A stretch of DNA of 64,000 nucleotides from Sphingomonas sp. CROZ-RG-20F-R02-07. Its GTDB lineage: Bacteria > Pseudomonadota > Alphaproteobacteria > Sphingomonadales > Sphingomonadaceae. The stretch covers positions 186,001 through 250,000 of the forward strand of contig NZ_JAKNQJ010000003.1 in the NCBI RefSeq assembly GCF_022662335.1. Reading direction: 5' to 3'. Under the pieces are notes generated by a model. That model did not search any database and had not been told where the DNA came from. It saw only the letters and a program-made list of their open reading frames with translations. Shown piece by piece: positions 33,442-44,396 of the stretch. The position numbers and the translations under genes were made by a program. Every line of letters starts with the position of its first letter. The stretch's first letter is position 1.

Positions 33442-34233
33442 TTGCCCACCGGGCCCAACGCCACGCACGTCATCGTCTTCGCCAATGAAAAGGGCGGAAC
33501 GGGCAAGTCCACCACCGCGGTGCACGTCGCGATCGCGCTCGCGGCGAAGGGCGCGCGCGTCGGCGTGCTCGATCTCGATCATCGCCAGCGCACCGTCGGC
33601 CGCTATCTCGACAACCGCGCCGCGACCGTAAAGCGTACCGGCACCGAACTGCCGATGCCCGAGCATGCGACGCACACCGACCAGACCGAGGCGGGGTTCG
33701 AGCGCCTGTTCGACCAGCTTTCGGAAAATGCCGATTACCTGGTGATCGACACGCCGGGCCGCGACGATCCGTTCGCGCGCACCGCCGCGATGCTCGCGGA
33801 CACGCTGGTCACGCCGATGAACGACAGCTTCGTCGATTTCGACCTGATCGGGCAGGTGGATCCCGAGACGTACAAGGTGACGCGGCCGAGCTTCTATTCG
33901 GAGATGATCTGGGACGCGCGCAAGGTGCGCGCCAAGGCCGACGGCACCACGATCGACTGGGTGTTGCTGCGCAATCGTCTGCAATATGTCGAGGCGCGCA
34001 ACATGCGCCGCGTATCCGATGCGCTGACCCAGCTCGCCAAGCGCGTCGGCTTCCGGATCATCCCGGGGCTGGGCGAGCGCGTGATCTACCGCGAGCTGTT
34101 CCCCGCCGGGCTGACCATGATCGATTCCAAGGCGTTCGGATCGATGGGGCTGGCGCATGTCGCAGCGCGGCAGGAACTGCGCGAGATGATGGCGGCGCTG
34201 GCGCTTCCGGAACCCGCCCCGGTCGCCGCGTGA
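33442..34233 (+). CDS. mipZ: division-plane positioning ATPase MipZ
   Basis: A ParA-like ATPase that in Caulobacter forms a gradient from ParB at the poles and blocks FtsZ assembly away from midcell. 263 aa. The deviant Walker A is NEKGGTGKSTTAVH, and DTPGRDDPFAR is the switch region. TPMNDSFVDFDLIGQVDPET, RNRLQYVEARNMRRV, RVGFRIIPGLGERVIYRELF and HVAARQELR match MipZ rather than ParA or Soj. It starts at TTG 33442, as the nearest ATG is out of frame. GTGA overlap with the next gene. Confidence 0.95.
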   Translation: MPTGPNATHVIVFANEKGGTGKSTTAVHVAIALAAKGARVGVLDLDHRQRTVGRYLDNRAATVKRTGTELPMPEHATHTDQTEAGFERLFDQLSENADYLVIDTPGRDDPFARTAAMLADTLVTPMNDSFVDFDLIGQVDPETYKVTRPSFYSEMIWDARKVRAKADGTTIDWVLLRNRLQYVEARNMRRVSDALTQLAKRVGFRIIPGLGERVIYRELFPAGLTMIDSKAFGSMGLAHVAARQELREMMAALALPEPAPVAA

Positions 34234-34490
34234 AGTGGGTCGTCGCGCTGCTCGCCATCTGGGCGGCGTGGACCTGGCTGCGCCCCCGGCGTGCGAAGCC
34301 GCAGCCCTCCGCCGAGGCGGAGGCGCGCGGCGTGCTGGGGGTGGATGCGGCCGCGGGCGATGAGGCGATCCGCGCGGCGCACCGGCGGCTGATCGCGGGC
34401 GTCCATCCCGATCGCGGCGGATCGGCCGATCTCACCCGCCGCGTCAATGCCGCCCGCGACCTGCTGCTGCGCGGCGGGCCACGGGGATGA
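34230..34490 (+). CDS. membrane-anchored J-domain protein
   Basis: An 86-aa protein. Residues 1-18 are a hydrophobic anchor (KWVVALLAIWAAWTWL), followed by a short linker and a J domain with the HPD motif (AGVHPDRGGSADLTRRVNAA). The layout resembles TIM14/DjlA-like mini J-proteins that recruit DnaK to the membrane. The GTG start overlaps the mipZ stop, and its own stop overlaps the next gene by ATGA, so mipZ, this gene and pgmG are coupled. Confidence 0.88.
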   Translation: MKWVVALLAIWAAWTWLRPRRAKPQPSAEAEARGVLGVDAAAGDEAIRAAHRRLIAGVHPDRGGSADLTRRVNAARDLLLRGGPRG

Positions 34491-35851
34491 GCCACCGCTT
34501 CGCCCCCCGGATCCTGCGCGAATATGACATTCGCGGGCGCGCCGGCGTCGATCTCGGCCCGGCGGACGCGTTCGCGGTGGGGCGCGGCTTCGCCACCCGC
34601 GTACGCCGCGCGGGCGGACGGCGCGTGGCGGTCGGCCGCGACGGGCGGCTCACCTCGGCGATGCTGGAGGCCGCGCTGGTCGAGGGGCTGGTGGCGGGCG
34701 GGATCGACGTGGTGCGCATCGGCCTTGGCCCCACGCCGATGCTCTATTACGCCGAGGCGACGCTAGAGGTGGATGGCGGCATACAGGTAACCGGCAGCCA
34801 TAATCCCCGCGACGACAACGGCTTCAAGCTGGTGCTGAACCATACGCCGTTTTTCGGCGACGATATCCGCGGTCTCGCGCGGCTGGCGGAGGCGGGCGAT
34901 TGGGAAACGGGCACCGGCAGCGTCGCGTCGGCGGACGTCATGGACGCCTATGTCGACCGGTTGCTGGCCGGCCATGCGGGCGGCGCGTTCCGAATGGCAT
35001 GGGATTGCGGCAACGGCGCCTCGGGCCCGGTCGTCCAGAAGCTGGTCGATCGCCTGGCGGGTGAGCATCATCTGCTCTTCGCCGATGTGGACGGCCATTT
35101 CCCCAACCATCATCCCGACCCCACCATCGAGGCCAACCTCGCCGATCTGAAACGCGTCGTCGTCGAAAAGTCGCTCCATTTCGGCGTGGCCTTCGATGGC
35201 GATGGCGACCGGATCGGGGTGGTCGACGGCGCGGGGCGGGTGGTGTGGGGCGACGAGCTGCTCGCGATCCTCGCCGAACCCGTTCTCGCCGCGCATCCGG
35301 GCGCGCCGATCGTCGCCGACGTAAAGGCCGGGCAGCCGCTGTTCGACCGGATCCGCGTGCTGGGCGGCCGTCCGGTCATGGCGCAGACCGGCCACAGCCT
35401 GATGAAGACGATGATGCGCGAAACGGGCGCGCCGATCGGCGGCGAGATGAGCGGCCACATCTTTTTCGGCGAGGATTTCTACGGCTTCGACGACGCGCAT
35501 TATGCCGCAATCCAGCTGATGCGCGCGGTGCAGCAGAAGGACACCACGCTGACCGCGCTGCACGACGCGATGCCACAGATGGTGGACGTGCCCGAACTTC
35601 GCCTGCCGATCGATCCGGCCCGCAAGCGCGGCGTGGTCGACAGCATCCGCGCCGCGCTCGAGGCCGAGTGCGCCGAGATGGTCACGATCGACGGCGTCCG
35701 CGTGACGACATCCGACGGCTGGTGGCTGCTCCGCGCGTCGAACACCGAGGACGTGCTGACGCTGCGCGCCGAGGCGCGGACCGCAGCCGGGCTCGATCGC
35801 CTGCTCGCCGCGATCGACGGGCACTTGCGCGCGAACGGCATCGAACGGTAG
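34487..35851 (+). CDS. pgmG: phosphomannomutase/phosphoglucomutase
   Basis: Interconverts hexose 1- and 6-phosphates, supplying glucose-1-P and mannose-1-P for exopolysaccharide. 454 aa. The phosphoserine loop is TGSHNPRDDNGFK (Ser about 103), the metal loop DGDGDRIG, the sugar-binding loop GGEMSGHIFF and the phosphate loop RASNTEDVL. Its type matches the bifunctional PgmG/AlgC group of sphingomonads. GalE at 1.8 kb could use the same precursor pool. Confidence 0.92.
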   Translation: MSHRFAPRILREYDIRGRAGVDLGPADAFAVGRGFATRVRRAGGRRVAVGRDGRLTSAMLEAALVEGLVAGGIDVVRIGLGPTPMLYYAEATLEVDGGIQVTGSHNPRDDNGFKLVLNHTPFFGDDIRGLARLAEAGDWETGTGSVASADVMDAYVDRLLAGHAGGAFRMAWDCGNGASGPVVQKLVDRLAGEHHLLFADVDGHFPNHHPDPTIEANLADLKRVVVEKSLHFGVAFDGDGDRIGVVDGAGRVVWGDELLAILAEPVLAAHPGAPIVADVKAGQPLFDRIRVLGGRPVMAQTGHSLMKTMMRETGAPIGGEMSGHIFFGEDFYGFDDAHYAAIQLMRAVQQKDTTLTALHDAMPQMVDVPELRLPIDPARKRGVVDSIRAALEAECAEMVTIDGVRVTTSDGWWLLRASNTEDVLTLRAEARTAAGLDRLLAAIDGHLRANGIER

Positions 35852-35874
35852 CTTTCGCGCGCGCCACGCCCCAC

Positions 35875-36648
35875 ATGGCGGCCATGGCTCCCCCTCCCCC
35901 GCCGCAGATCGTCCGCGTCATCGATCTCGAGACCACCGGCTCCGCGCCGCCCGCGCACGGCGTGTGCGAGATCGGCTGGCAGGACGTGGCGCTAGGCGCC
36001 GACGGCCGCTGGGAGATCTACGGCGAGGGCGGCAGCATCCTCGTCAATCCGGGCCGCGCCATCCCCCCGGTTACGCAGGCGATCCACCACATCCTCGACG
36101 AGGACGTGGCGGATGCGCCCTGGTGGCATGATTGCGCGCGCCAGGTGCTCGATCCCTGGCCGCGCCGGCTGGCGCTCGCCGCGCACCGCGCCGATTTCGA
36201 GCAGCAATTCTGCACGCCCGCGCTGACGCGCAGCGCCGAATGGATCTGCACCTGGAAATGCGCGCTGCGGCTCTGGCCCGATTCGCCCAGTTTCTCGAAT
36301 CAAGTGCTGCGCTATTGGCGCCGCCCGCACGGCATGGACCAGCAGCGCGGGCTGCCCGCGCACCGCGCCTTTCCCGATGCCTATGTCACCGCCTTCCATC
36401 TGCGCGACATGCTGAACGAGGCGAGCCTTGCGCAGCTCATCGAATGGTCGCGCACCCCCGGCCTGATCCCGCGCGTGCGCTACGGCCCCGATCGCGGCAA
36501 GGAATGGCGCGAACTCGATCACGAGACGCTGATGGCTTTCCTCACCGACCGCGATCCCGACATCCGTTTCACCGCCAATCACGAGATGGACCGGCGGCGC
36601 GGCGGCGGTAGCGTGGGCAAGGCGAGCGCCCAGGATTTGTTACTGTAA
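35875..36648 (+). CDS. DEDDh-type 3'-5' exonuclease
   Basis: A DnaQ-like exonuclease of 257 aa. The Exo I motif is VIDLETTG, Exo II is in LAAHRADFEQQF, and Exo III has HRAFPDAYVTAFHL with the H-x4-D pattern. A C-terminal extension of about 85 residues (WSRTPGLIPRVRYGPDRGKE, WRELDHETLMAFLTDRDPDI) resembles the tail of exonuclease domains that act in exodeoxyribonuclease X-like repair. It stands alone; the partner polymerase is not nearby. ATG 35875 or 35884 can start it. Confidence 0.88.
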   Translation: MAAMAPPPPPQIVRVIDLETTGSAPPAHGVCEIGWQDVALGADGRWEIYGEGGSILVNPGRAIPPVTQAIHHILDEDVADAPWWHDCARQVLDPWPRRLALAAHRADFEQQFCTPALTRSAEWICTWKCALRLWPDSPSFSNQVLRYWRRPHGMDQQRGLPAHRAFPDAYVTAFHLRDMLNEASLAQLIEWSRTPGLIPRVRYGPDRGKEWRELDHETLMAFLTDRDPDIRFTANHEMDRRRGGGSVGKASAQDLLL

Positions 36649-36696
36649 TCGCACGAGGTTTGCGTTTGCGGATGGCCCGGCTATGCCATCGCCTCG

Positions 36697-38208
36697 ATGG
36701 ACCTGCCCGCTCTCCCGCTGCCGACGACCGGCCAACGCGTCGAGCGGCTGCTGGCGATCTGCGTCGGCCTGGGGTTCGTCGCGCTGATCGTCGCGGCGGC
36801 CGTCGCGGTGCACGCGCTGGACCGGAGTCAGGCGCGCAACCGCAGCGTCGTCCATAGCTATCAGGTCGAGGTCGCGATCGGCGAGGCGCGGCAGTTGATC
36901 GAGCAGAGCGAGGACGCCCGGCGCGGCATCTTCCTGCTGGGTTCGCCGCTCGCCTGGCGGAGCTGGCGCGAAGCCACGGTCGGCACGCCGATCGCGATGC
37001 GGCGGCTGAATGCGCTCGTCCTCGATCGCGGGCAGCGCGAGGCGATCGGCCGGATCGACGGCGCGCTCGTCCGGCTGGGCGAACAGCACCGCGCCACCAA
37101 CGCGCTGGCCGCACGCGGCGATCTGGAAGGCGCGACGGCGCTGTTCAAGCGGCAGGATTCGCCGGGGCTGTTCCGTCCGTTGCGCGGCTATTTCATCGCG
37201 ATGGCGCAGGAGGAACGGCGCATCCTCGCGCAGCGCACCGCAGACCAGCGCGCCGCATTGCTCGTCTTCTACTGGACGCTCGCGATCGTCGGGCTGGTCA
37301 TCGCCGTGCTGCTCCTCGTATCGGTCGCGACGATCGTGCGTTACACGCGCGATCTCGCGCAATCGCGCGAAAGCCTGCGCGCGCTGAACGATACGCTCGA
37401 GGATCAGGTGAGCGCCCGCACCGCCGATCTCAGCCGGGCGAACGACGAGATCCAGCGCTTCGCCTATATCGTCAGCCATGATCTGCGCTCGCCGCTCGTC
37501 AACGTGATGGGCTTCACCGCCGAGCTGGAGGCCGCCACCGCGCCACTCGCGACCTTGGTCGATCGCGCCGAGGCCGAGGCGCCGGCGATCGTCACCGAAG
37601 ACGCGCGGCTGGCGGCGCGCGAAGACCTGCCCGAGGCGATCCGCTTCATCCGCACCTCGACGCAGAAGATGGACCGGCTCATCAACGCCATCCTCAAATT
37701 GTCGCGCGAGGGGCGGCGGACGATCGCGCCCGAGCCGCTGGATCTCGAGGCGATGGCCGACAATGTGGTCGGCGCGATCCGCCACGTGCTCGATGATCGC
37801 CGCGTGGAAGTCATCGTCCAACGCCCGATGCCGCCGCTGACCAGCGACCGCATTGCGGTGGAGCAGATCGTCTCCAACCTCGTCGAGAACGCCTCGAAAT
37901 ACCAGGCGGCCGGGCGGCCCGCGCGAATCACCGTCTCCGCGCACGCGCAAGGCGGGCGGGTGACGATCGCCGTCGCCGATAACGGTCGCGGCATCGCGGC
38001 CGGCGATCACGAGCGCATCTTCGACCTGTTCCGCCGCTCCGGCCCGCAGGACCAGCAGGGCGAGGGCATCGGGCTCGCGCATGTCCGCGCCGCAGCCTAT
38101 CGGCTGGGCGGCACGGTGCAGGTCGAATCGACGCTCGGCCAGGGTTCCACCTTCCGGCTGGTGCTGCCGCAGACGCCGCCCGCCCACGCTTCAGGAGACA
38201 GCGCATGA
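36697..38208 (+). CDS. sensor histidine kinase with CHASE3 domain
   Basis: A 503-aa inner-membrane kinase. TM1 is at about residues 20-42 and TM2 at about 187-208, enclosing a helical CHASE3 periplasmic sensor (QLIEQSEDARRGIFLLGSPL). HisKA contains the phospho-acceptor His261 in IVSHDLRSPLVNVMGF. The ATPase domain has NLVENASKYQ, DNGRGIAAG and GIGLAHVRA. There is no HAMP domain; a coiled coil (LRALNDTLEDQVSARTADLS) links TM2 to HisKA. It overlaps the next gene by ATGA. The signal is unknown. Confidence 0.95.
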   Translation: MDLPALPLPTTGQRVERLLAICVGLGFVALIVAAAVAVHALDRSQARNRSVVHSYQVEVAIGEARQLIEQSEDARRGIFLLGSPLAWRSWREATVGTPIAMRRLNALVLDRGQREAIGRIDGALVRLGEQHRATNALAARGDLEGATALFKRQDSPGLFRPLRGYFIAMAQEERRILAQRTADQRAALLVFYWTLAIVGLVIAVLLLVSVATIVRYTRDLAQSRESLRALNDTLEDQVSARTADLSRANDEIQRFAYIVSHDLRSPLVNVMGFTAELEAATAPLATLVDRAEAEAPAIVTEDARLAAREDLPEAIRFIRTSTQKMDRLINAILKLSREGRRTIAPEPLDLEAMADNVVGAIRHVLDDRRVEVIVQRPMPPLTSDRIAVEQIVSNLVENASKYQAAGRPARITVSAHAQGGRVTIAVADNGRGIAAGDHERIFDLFRRSGPQDQQGEGIGLAHVRAAAYRLGGTVQVESTLGQGSTFRLVLPQTPPAHASGDSA

Positions 38209-38648
38209 ACGACCATCGCCCCGTCGGCATCGTCATGGTGGAGGACGACGAAGGCCATGCCCGGCTGATCGAGAAGAACATCCGCCGCGCCGGGATCAAC
38301 AACCCGATCCGCCACTTCACCGATGGCGGCACGGCGGTCGACTATCTGTTCAACGCCGAGGAGGGCCCGGCCAAGAACGGCCCGGCGCTGGTGTTGCTCG
38401 ATCTCAACCTGCCCGACATGAGCGGAACGGACATCCTGACGCGGATCAAGGCCGACGACAGCCCGCTGCGCCGCACCCCCGTCGTCGTGCTCACCACCAC
38501 CGACGACAAGGTGGAGATCCAGCGCTGCTACGATCTGGGTTGCAACGTCTACATCACCAAGCCGGTCAATTACGAGAGCTTCGCCCAGGCGATCCGCCAG
38601 CTCGGGCTCTTCCTGTCGGTCATCCAAGTGCCCGAGGTCGAGGGATGA
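38205..38648 (+). CDS. single-domain response regulator (Rcp1-like)
   Basis: A 147-aa receiver without output domain. Acidic pocket VEDDEGHA, phospho-acceptor Asp66 in LLDLNLPD, VLTTTDD with the conserved Thr, and YITKPVNYESF with the Lys. The sequence type (GHARLIEKNIRRAGINNPI, GTAVDYLFN) is that of the Rcp1 group usually paired with phytochrome or CHASE3 kinases. It probably shuttles phosphate between the kinase before it and the hybrid after it. Overlaps on both sides are ATGA. Confidence 0.95.
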   Translation: MNDHRPVGIVMVEDDEGHARLIEKNIRRAGINNPIRHFTDGGTAVDYLFNAEEGPAKNGPALVLLDLNLPDMSGTDILTRIKADDSPLRRTPVVVLTTTDDKVEIQRCYDLGCNVYITKPVNYESFAQAIRQLGLFLSVIQVPEVEG

Positions 38649-39676
38649 GCGACGCCCCGCGCGTCCTCTATATCGACGACGATGCGGGGATGCGCCGGCT
38701 GGCGTCGCGCGCGCTGACGCGGCGCGGCTATGACGTGACGCTGGCCGAGGACGGCGCCGAGGGCGTGCGGCTGGCGCAGGCGCACCGGTTCGACCTGATC
38801 GCGGTCGATCATTACATGCCGGGAATGGACGGGCTGGAGACGCTCGCCGCGTTGCAGGCGATCGGCGACGTGCCGGTCGTCTATGTCACCGGCTCGGACG
38901 AGGGCCGGATCGCGGTGGCCGCGCTGAAGGCCGGCGCGATCGACTATGTCGTGAAGACCGTCGGCGACGATTTCTTCGACCTGCTCGCGGCCACCTTCGC
39001 ACAGGTGCGCGGCGTGGCCGCGCTGCGTCATGCCAAGGCCACTGCCGAGGCGGATCTGCGCGCGAGCAATGCGCGGCTCGAGGCGCTGCTCGGCGAGGTG
39101 AACCACCGCGTCGCCAATTCGCTCCAGCTCGTGACGGCCATGGTCAGCCTGCAGTCGGCGGCCTTGTCCGATCCGGTCGCGCGCGAGGCGCTGGCCGACA
39201 CCCAGCGCCGGATCGACGCCATCGCGCAGGTGCACCGCCGGCTCTACAGCGCCAACGACGTGGAGAGCGTCGACATGGCCGATTATCTCGTCGCGCTCGT
39301 CCACGATCTGGACGAGACGCTGGCGCGCGACACCGGCCGCTGCACGCTCGCCTGTACCGCCCAAGCGATCCGCCTGCCGACCGACCGCGCGGTGTCGCTG
39401 GGCGTGATCGTCACCGAACTCATCACCAATGCCTGCAAATACGCCTATCCCGCAGGCCGGGGCGAAGTGCGGATCACGCTGGCGCAGGAGGGCGACGCCG
39501 CGTTCCTGCTCGTCGTGGAAGACGATGGCTGCGGCCTCACCCCAAGCGACGCGCCGCGCGGCACGGGCCTCGGCACCAAGCTGATCCGCGCCATGGCGCA
39601 AAGCCTCGGCACCAGCGTGGCCTATGACACGGAGCATCGCGGCTGCCGCGCGATGCTCCGCGCCGCGATCCGCTAG
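38645..39676 (+). CDS. receiver-HisKA_2 hybrid histidine kinase
   Basis: A 343-aa soluble protein. Residues 1-125 are a receiver domain (IDDDAGMRRLASRALTRRGY, Asp55 in AVDHYMPGMDG, YVVKTVGDDFF). Residues 145-225 are HisKA_2 with His154 in LLGEVNHRVANSLQLVTAMV. The ATPase domain has TELITNACKYAYP, EDDGCGLTPSD and GTGLGTKLIRAMAQ. The layout allows the receiver to switch a second kinase, so the operon reads as a phosphorelay. HisKA_2 kinases often feed the general stress PhyR pathway; that link is inferred. Confidence 0.93.
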   Translation: MSDAPRVLYIDDDAGMRRLASRALTRRGYDVTLAEDGAEGVRLAQAHRFDLIAVDHYMPGMDGLETLAALQAIGDVPVVYVTGSDEGRIAVAALKAGAIDYVVKTVGDDFFDLLAATFAQVRGVAALRHAKATAEADLRASNARLEALLGEVNHRVANSLQLVTAMVSLQSAALSDPVAREALADTQRRIDAIAQVHRRLYSANDVESVDMADYLVALVHDLDETLARDTGRCTLACTAQAIRLPTDRAVSLGVIVTELITNACKYAYPAGRGEVRITLAQEGDAAFLLVVEDDGCGLTPSDAPRGTGLGTKLIRAMAQSLGTSVAYDTEHRGCRAMLRAAIR

Positions 39677-39706
39677 CGGACGCTCCCGCCCTTGGGAACT
39701 GCCCGT

Positions 39707-40450
39707 TCAGGGCTTGCGGAACTTGAAGACGAACTGATCGGTCTTGCCGCGGATCGCCGGGTCGAAGACGAGCTTGGTGTGATCGTCGGCCGGGTTGCGC
39801 AGCACCGGCGACTCGCCGACAAAGCGGAAGCCCGCGGCCTCGATCTGCGTCTTCACCACCGCGGGATCGATCCGGTGGCGCGTGTTCGTGCCCGTCAGCC
39901 CCGTGCCCGGCGCGTCGGCATGATCGATCACCACATAGGTGCCGCCATGCTTCAGCAGCGCGAAGACCGCGGCGTTGAAGGAGCGGATCGCGGGCTCGCC
40001 GCCCTCGCCGAAAGGACCGCCATTGGGGATGTCGTGGTAATTCTGCACGGTCCAGAACAGGTCGACGGGCTTGGCTGCGGTCGGCAGGTTCGTTGGCTGC
40101 ACCGCGGCGGTGACGTTGGCGAGGCCCAGCGCCTGGATCGCCGGCAGCGGCTTGGCGGCATATTTGGCGGCCGCGGCGGGCCAATCGGCATAGACATGGC
40201 CCTTGGGACCGACGATCCCGGCGAATACCCGCGTCCAATAGCCCTTGCCGGGCAGATAATCGATCACCGCGTCGCCCGGCTTCACCCCCGAAAAGGCGAG
40301 CACCGCGGCAGCCTCGCGGCGTGCGTCGTCACCCTGCTGATCCGCGCGTGCGGGATCGGCGAGCGCGGCGGCGATGGCGGACTTGGGCGCCTGGGCATGG
40401 GCGGCGGTCGCGACGAGCGCGAAGCCAGCGAGTGCGGCGATGATCTTCAT
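39707..40450 (-). CDS. SAM-methyltransferase-fold protein with signal peptide
   Basis: A 247-aa protein. It has a Sec signal (MKIIAALAGFALVATAAHAQ), then a class I methyltransferase-like fold: AVIDYLPGKGYWTRVFAGIV at the motif I position, GHVYADWP, FWTVQNYHDIPN, and KHGGTYVVIDHADAPGTG followed by NTRHRIDPAVVKTQIEAAGF. Motif I is degenerate (PGKGY instead of GxGxG). Export would place it where SAM is not expected, so it may not be an active methyltransferase. Related exported proteins are annotated as methyltransferases in other proteobacteria. It lies 11 bases after gyrB in the same direction. Confidence 0.75.
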   Translation of the reverse strand: MKIIAALAGFALVATAAHAQAPKSAIAAALADPARADQQGDDARREAAAVLAFSGVKPGDAVIDYLPGKGYWTRVFAGIVGPKGHVYADWPAAAAKYAAKPLPAIQALGLANVTAAVQPTNLPTAAKPVDLFWTVQNYHDIPNGGPFGEGGEPAIRSFNAAVFALLKHGGTYVVIDHADAPGTGLTGTNTRHRIDPAVVKTQIEAAGFRFVGESPVLRNPADDHTKLVFDPAIRGKTDQFVFKFRKP

Positions 40451-40461
40451 TGGCAGGCTCC

Positions 40462-43041
<2,580 letters not shown>

Positions 43042-43054
43042 CTACCGCACGGCG

Positions 43055-43564
43055 ATGACCGACGCGCCCGCACCCCCGCCCCTGCCCTCCCCCGAACGCC
43101 TGCGCGAACTGATGTTCGATGCCGCGCGGATGGGGCGGGACGACGTGATCCCGGCGCTGCTCCACGCCGGCGTGCCCATCGAGATCCGCGACGGCCGCGG
43201 CCACACGCCGCTCGTGCTCGCCAGCTATAACGGCCATGCGGACACGACCGCGCTGCTGCTCGATCGTGGCGCCGCGGTCGACGGCGATGCCGATCACCGC
43301 GGCAACACCGCGCTGATGGGGGTGGCGTTCAAGGGCCATCTCGCCATCGCCGCGCTATTGATCGCGCGCGGTGCCGACGTGAACCGGCGCAACGCCGCCG
43401 GCCAGACGGCGCTGATGCTGGCCGGCCTGTTCGACCGCAGCGCGATCATCGACCTGTTGCTGGAGAATGGCGCCGACGCCGCGATGATCGACGGTGACGG
43501 CAACACGGTCCGCACCCTCGCGCTGGCGCAGGGGAACGAAGCGCTCGCCAAGCGCTTCGCCTGA
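43055..43564 (+). CDS. ankyrin-repeat protein
   Basis: A 169-aa soluble protein made of about four ankyrin repeats (GRGHTPLVLASYNGHADTTA, HRGNTALMGVAFKGHLAIAA, AAGQTALMLAGLFDRSAIID, GDGNTVRTLALAQGNEALAK). It has no signal peptide and no catalytic domain, so it is a likely protein-protein adaptor. ATG 43055 is chosen; the longer GC-rich N-terminal form overlaps the gyrB promoter region. It is convergent with the OmpA gene (5-base gap). The partner is unknown. Confidence 0.88.
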   Translation: MTDAPAPPPLPSPERLRELMFDAARMGRDDVIPALLHAGVPIEIRDGRGHTPLVLASYNGHADTTALLLDRGAAVDGDADHRGNTALMGVAFKGHLAIAALLIARGADVNRRNAAGQTALMLAGLFDRSAIIDLLLENGADAAMIDGDGNTVRTLALAQGNEALAKRFA

Positions 43565-43569
43565 TCGGT

Positions 43570-44316
43570 TCAGCGCGCGAACCCGTCCGCGCGCTGGCCG
43601 AGCAGAGTCACCTCGACCCGGCGGTTGAGGCGCATCCCCGCGGGCGTCGCATTGCTGGCGACCGGCTGTGCCTCACCATGCCCCGCGACCGAGAAGCGCG
43701 CGCGTGTCACGCCCATCGCGTCGAAGGCGCTGCGCACGCTTGCGGCGCGGCGTTCGGACAGATCCTGGTTGTGCGCCACGCTGCCGCGCGAATCGGTGAA
43801 GCCATCGATCGCGACGCGCACCCCCGGATTGCCGCGCAGATAGGCGGCGAGCGGGCGCAGCTTCTCCACCGCGCCGGGGCGCAGCACGTCGCTGTCGGTC
43901 TGGAACAGCACGTCCTCCTGCAGCGTCAGCATCGCGCCGCGTGGCGTCTGGCGGAAATGATAGTCGCGCATCGCGCCACGATCCCAGCGCGTGTCGGTCT
44001 CGACCACCGGGCCACGATCGCGCGCGCGCCAGTCGAATCGGTCGCGCCGCGGGCCGGCCGCCTCGGCAAAGGCCCGGTCGGCTGCGCGCGCCTCGCGCGG
44101 ATCAATGAAGCCATCGCCGTTAAAGTCGAAATTGCGCATCACGAACGCGCGCCCGCGCGGATTGTCGCGCAGTTCGGGAAACAGGATGGGCACGCCCGGG
44201 CCACGCAGGTCATAGGCGCGCTCCCCGGGGCGCCAGTCCCAGCGATCCTGCGCGGCGGCGGGCATGGCGCCGGCCACCAGTGCGAACCCGGCCAGGGCGA
44301 TGGGGATGGTCTTCAT
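43570..44316 (-). CDS. OmpA-family protein with an EF-hand-like loop
   Basis: A 248-aa envelope protein. It has a Sec signal ending AMPAAAQ and a WDWRPGERAYDLRGPGVPIL region. A calcium-binding-type loop DFNGDGFIDPREA lies near residue 75, and a C-terminal OmpA domain follows (LFQTDSDVLRPGAVEKLRPL, VAIDGFTDSRGSVAHNQDLS, RRAASVRSAF, NRRVEV) that should bind peptidoglycan. Such EF-hand plus OmpA fusions are uncommon. GAGGAG precedes the ATG. It is downstream of recF in the same direction with an 80-base gap. Confidence 0.9.
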   Translation of the reverse strand: MKTIPIALAGFALVAGAMPAAAQDRWDWRPGERAYDLRGPGVPILFPELRDNPRGRAFVMRNFDFNGDGFIDPREARAADRAFAEAAGPRRDRFDWRARDRGPVVETDTRWDRGAMRDYHFRQTPRGAMLTLQEDVLFQTDSDVLRPGAVEKLRPLAAYLRGNPGVRVAIDGFTDSRGSVAHNQDLSERRAASVRSAFDAMGVTRARFSVAGHGEAQPVASNATPAGMRLNRRVEVTLLGQRADGFAR

Positions 44317-44396
44317 GACGGTTGCTCCTCGATCGTGTCGGCCCGTCATGCCCGCATCCGCTTGAACCGGCCATGAGCCGGACCGACAGCCAGGGT

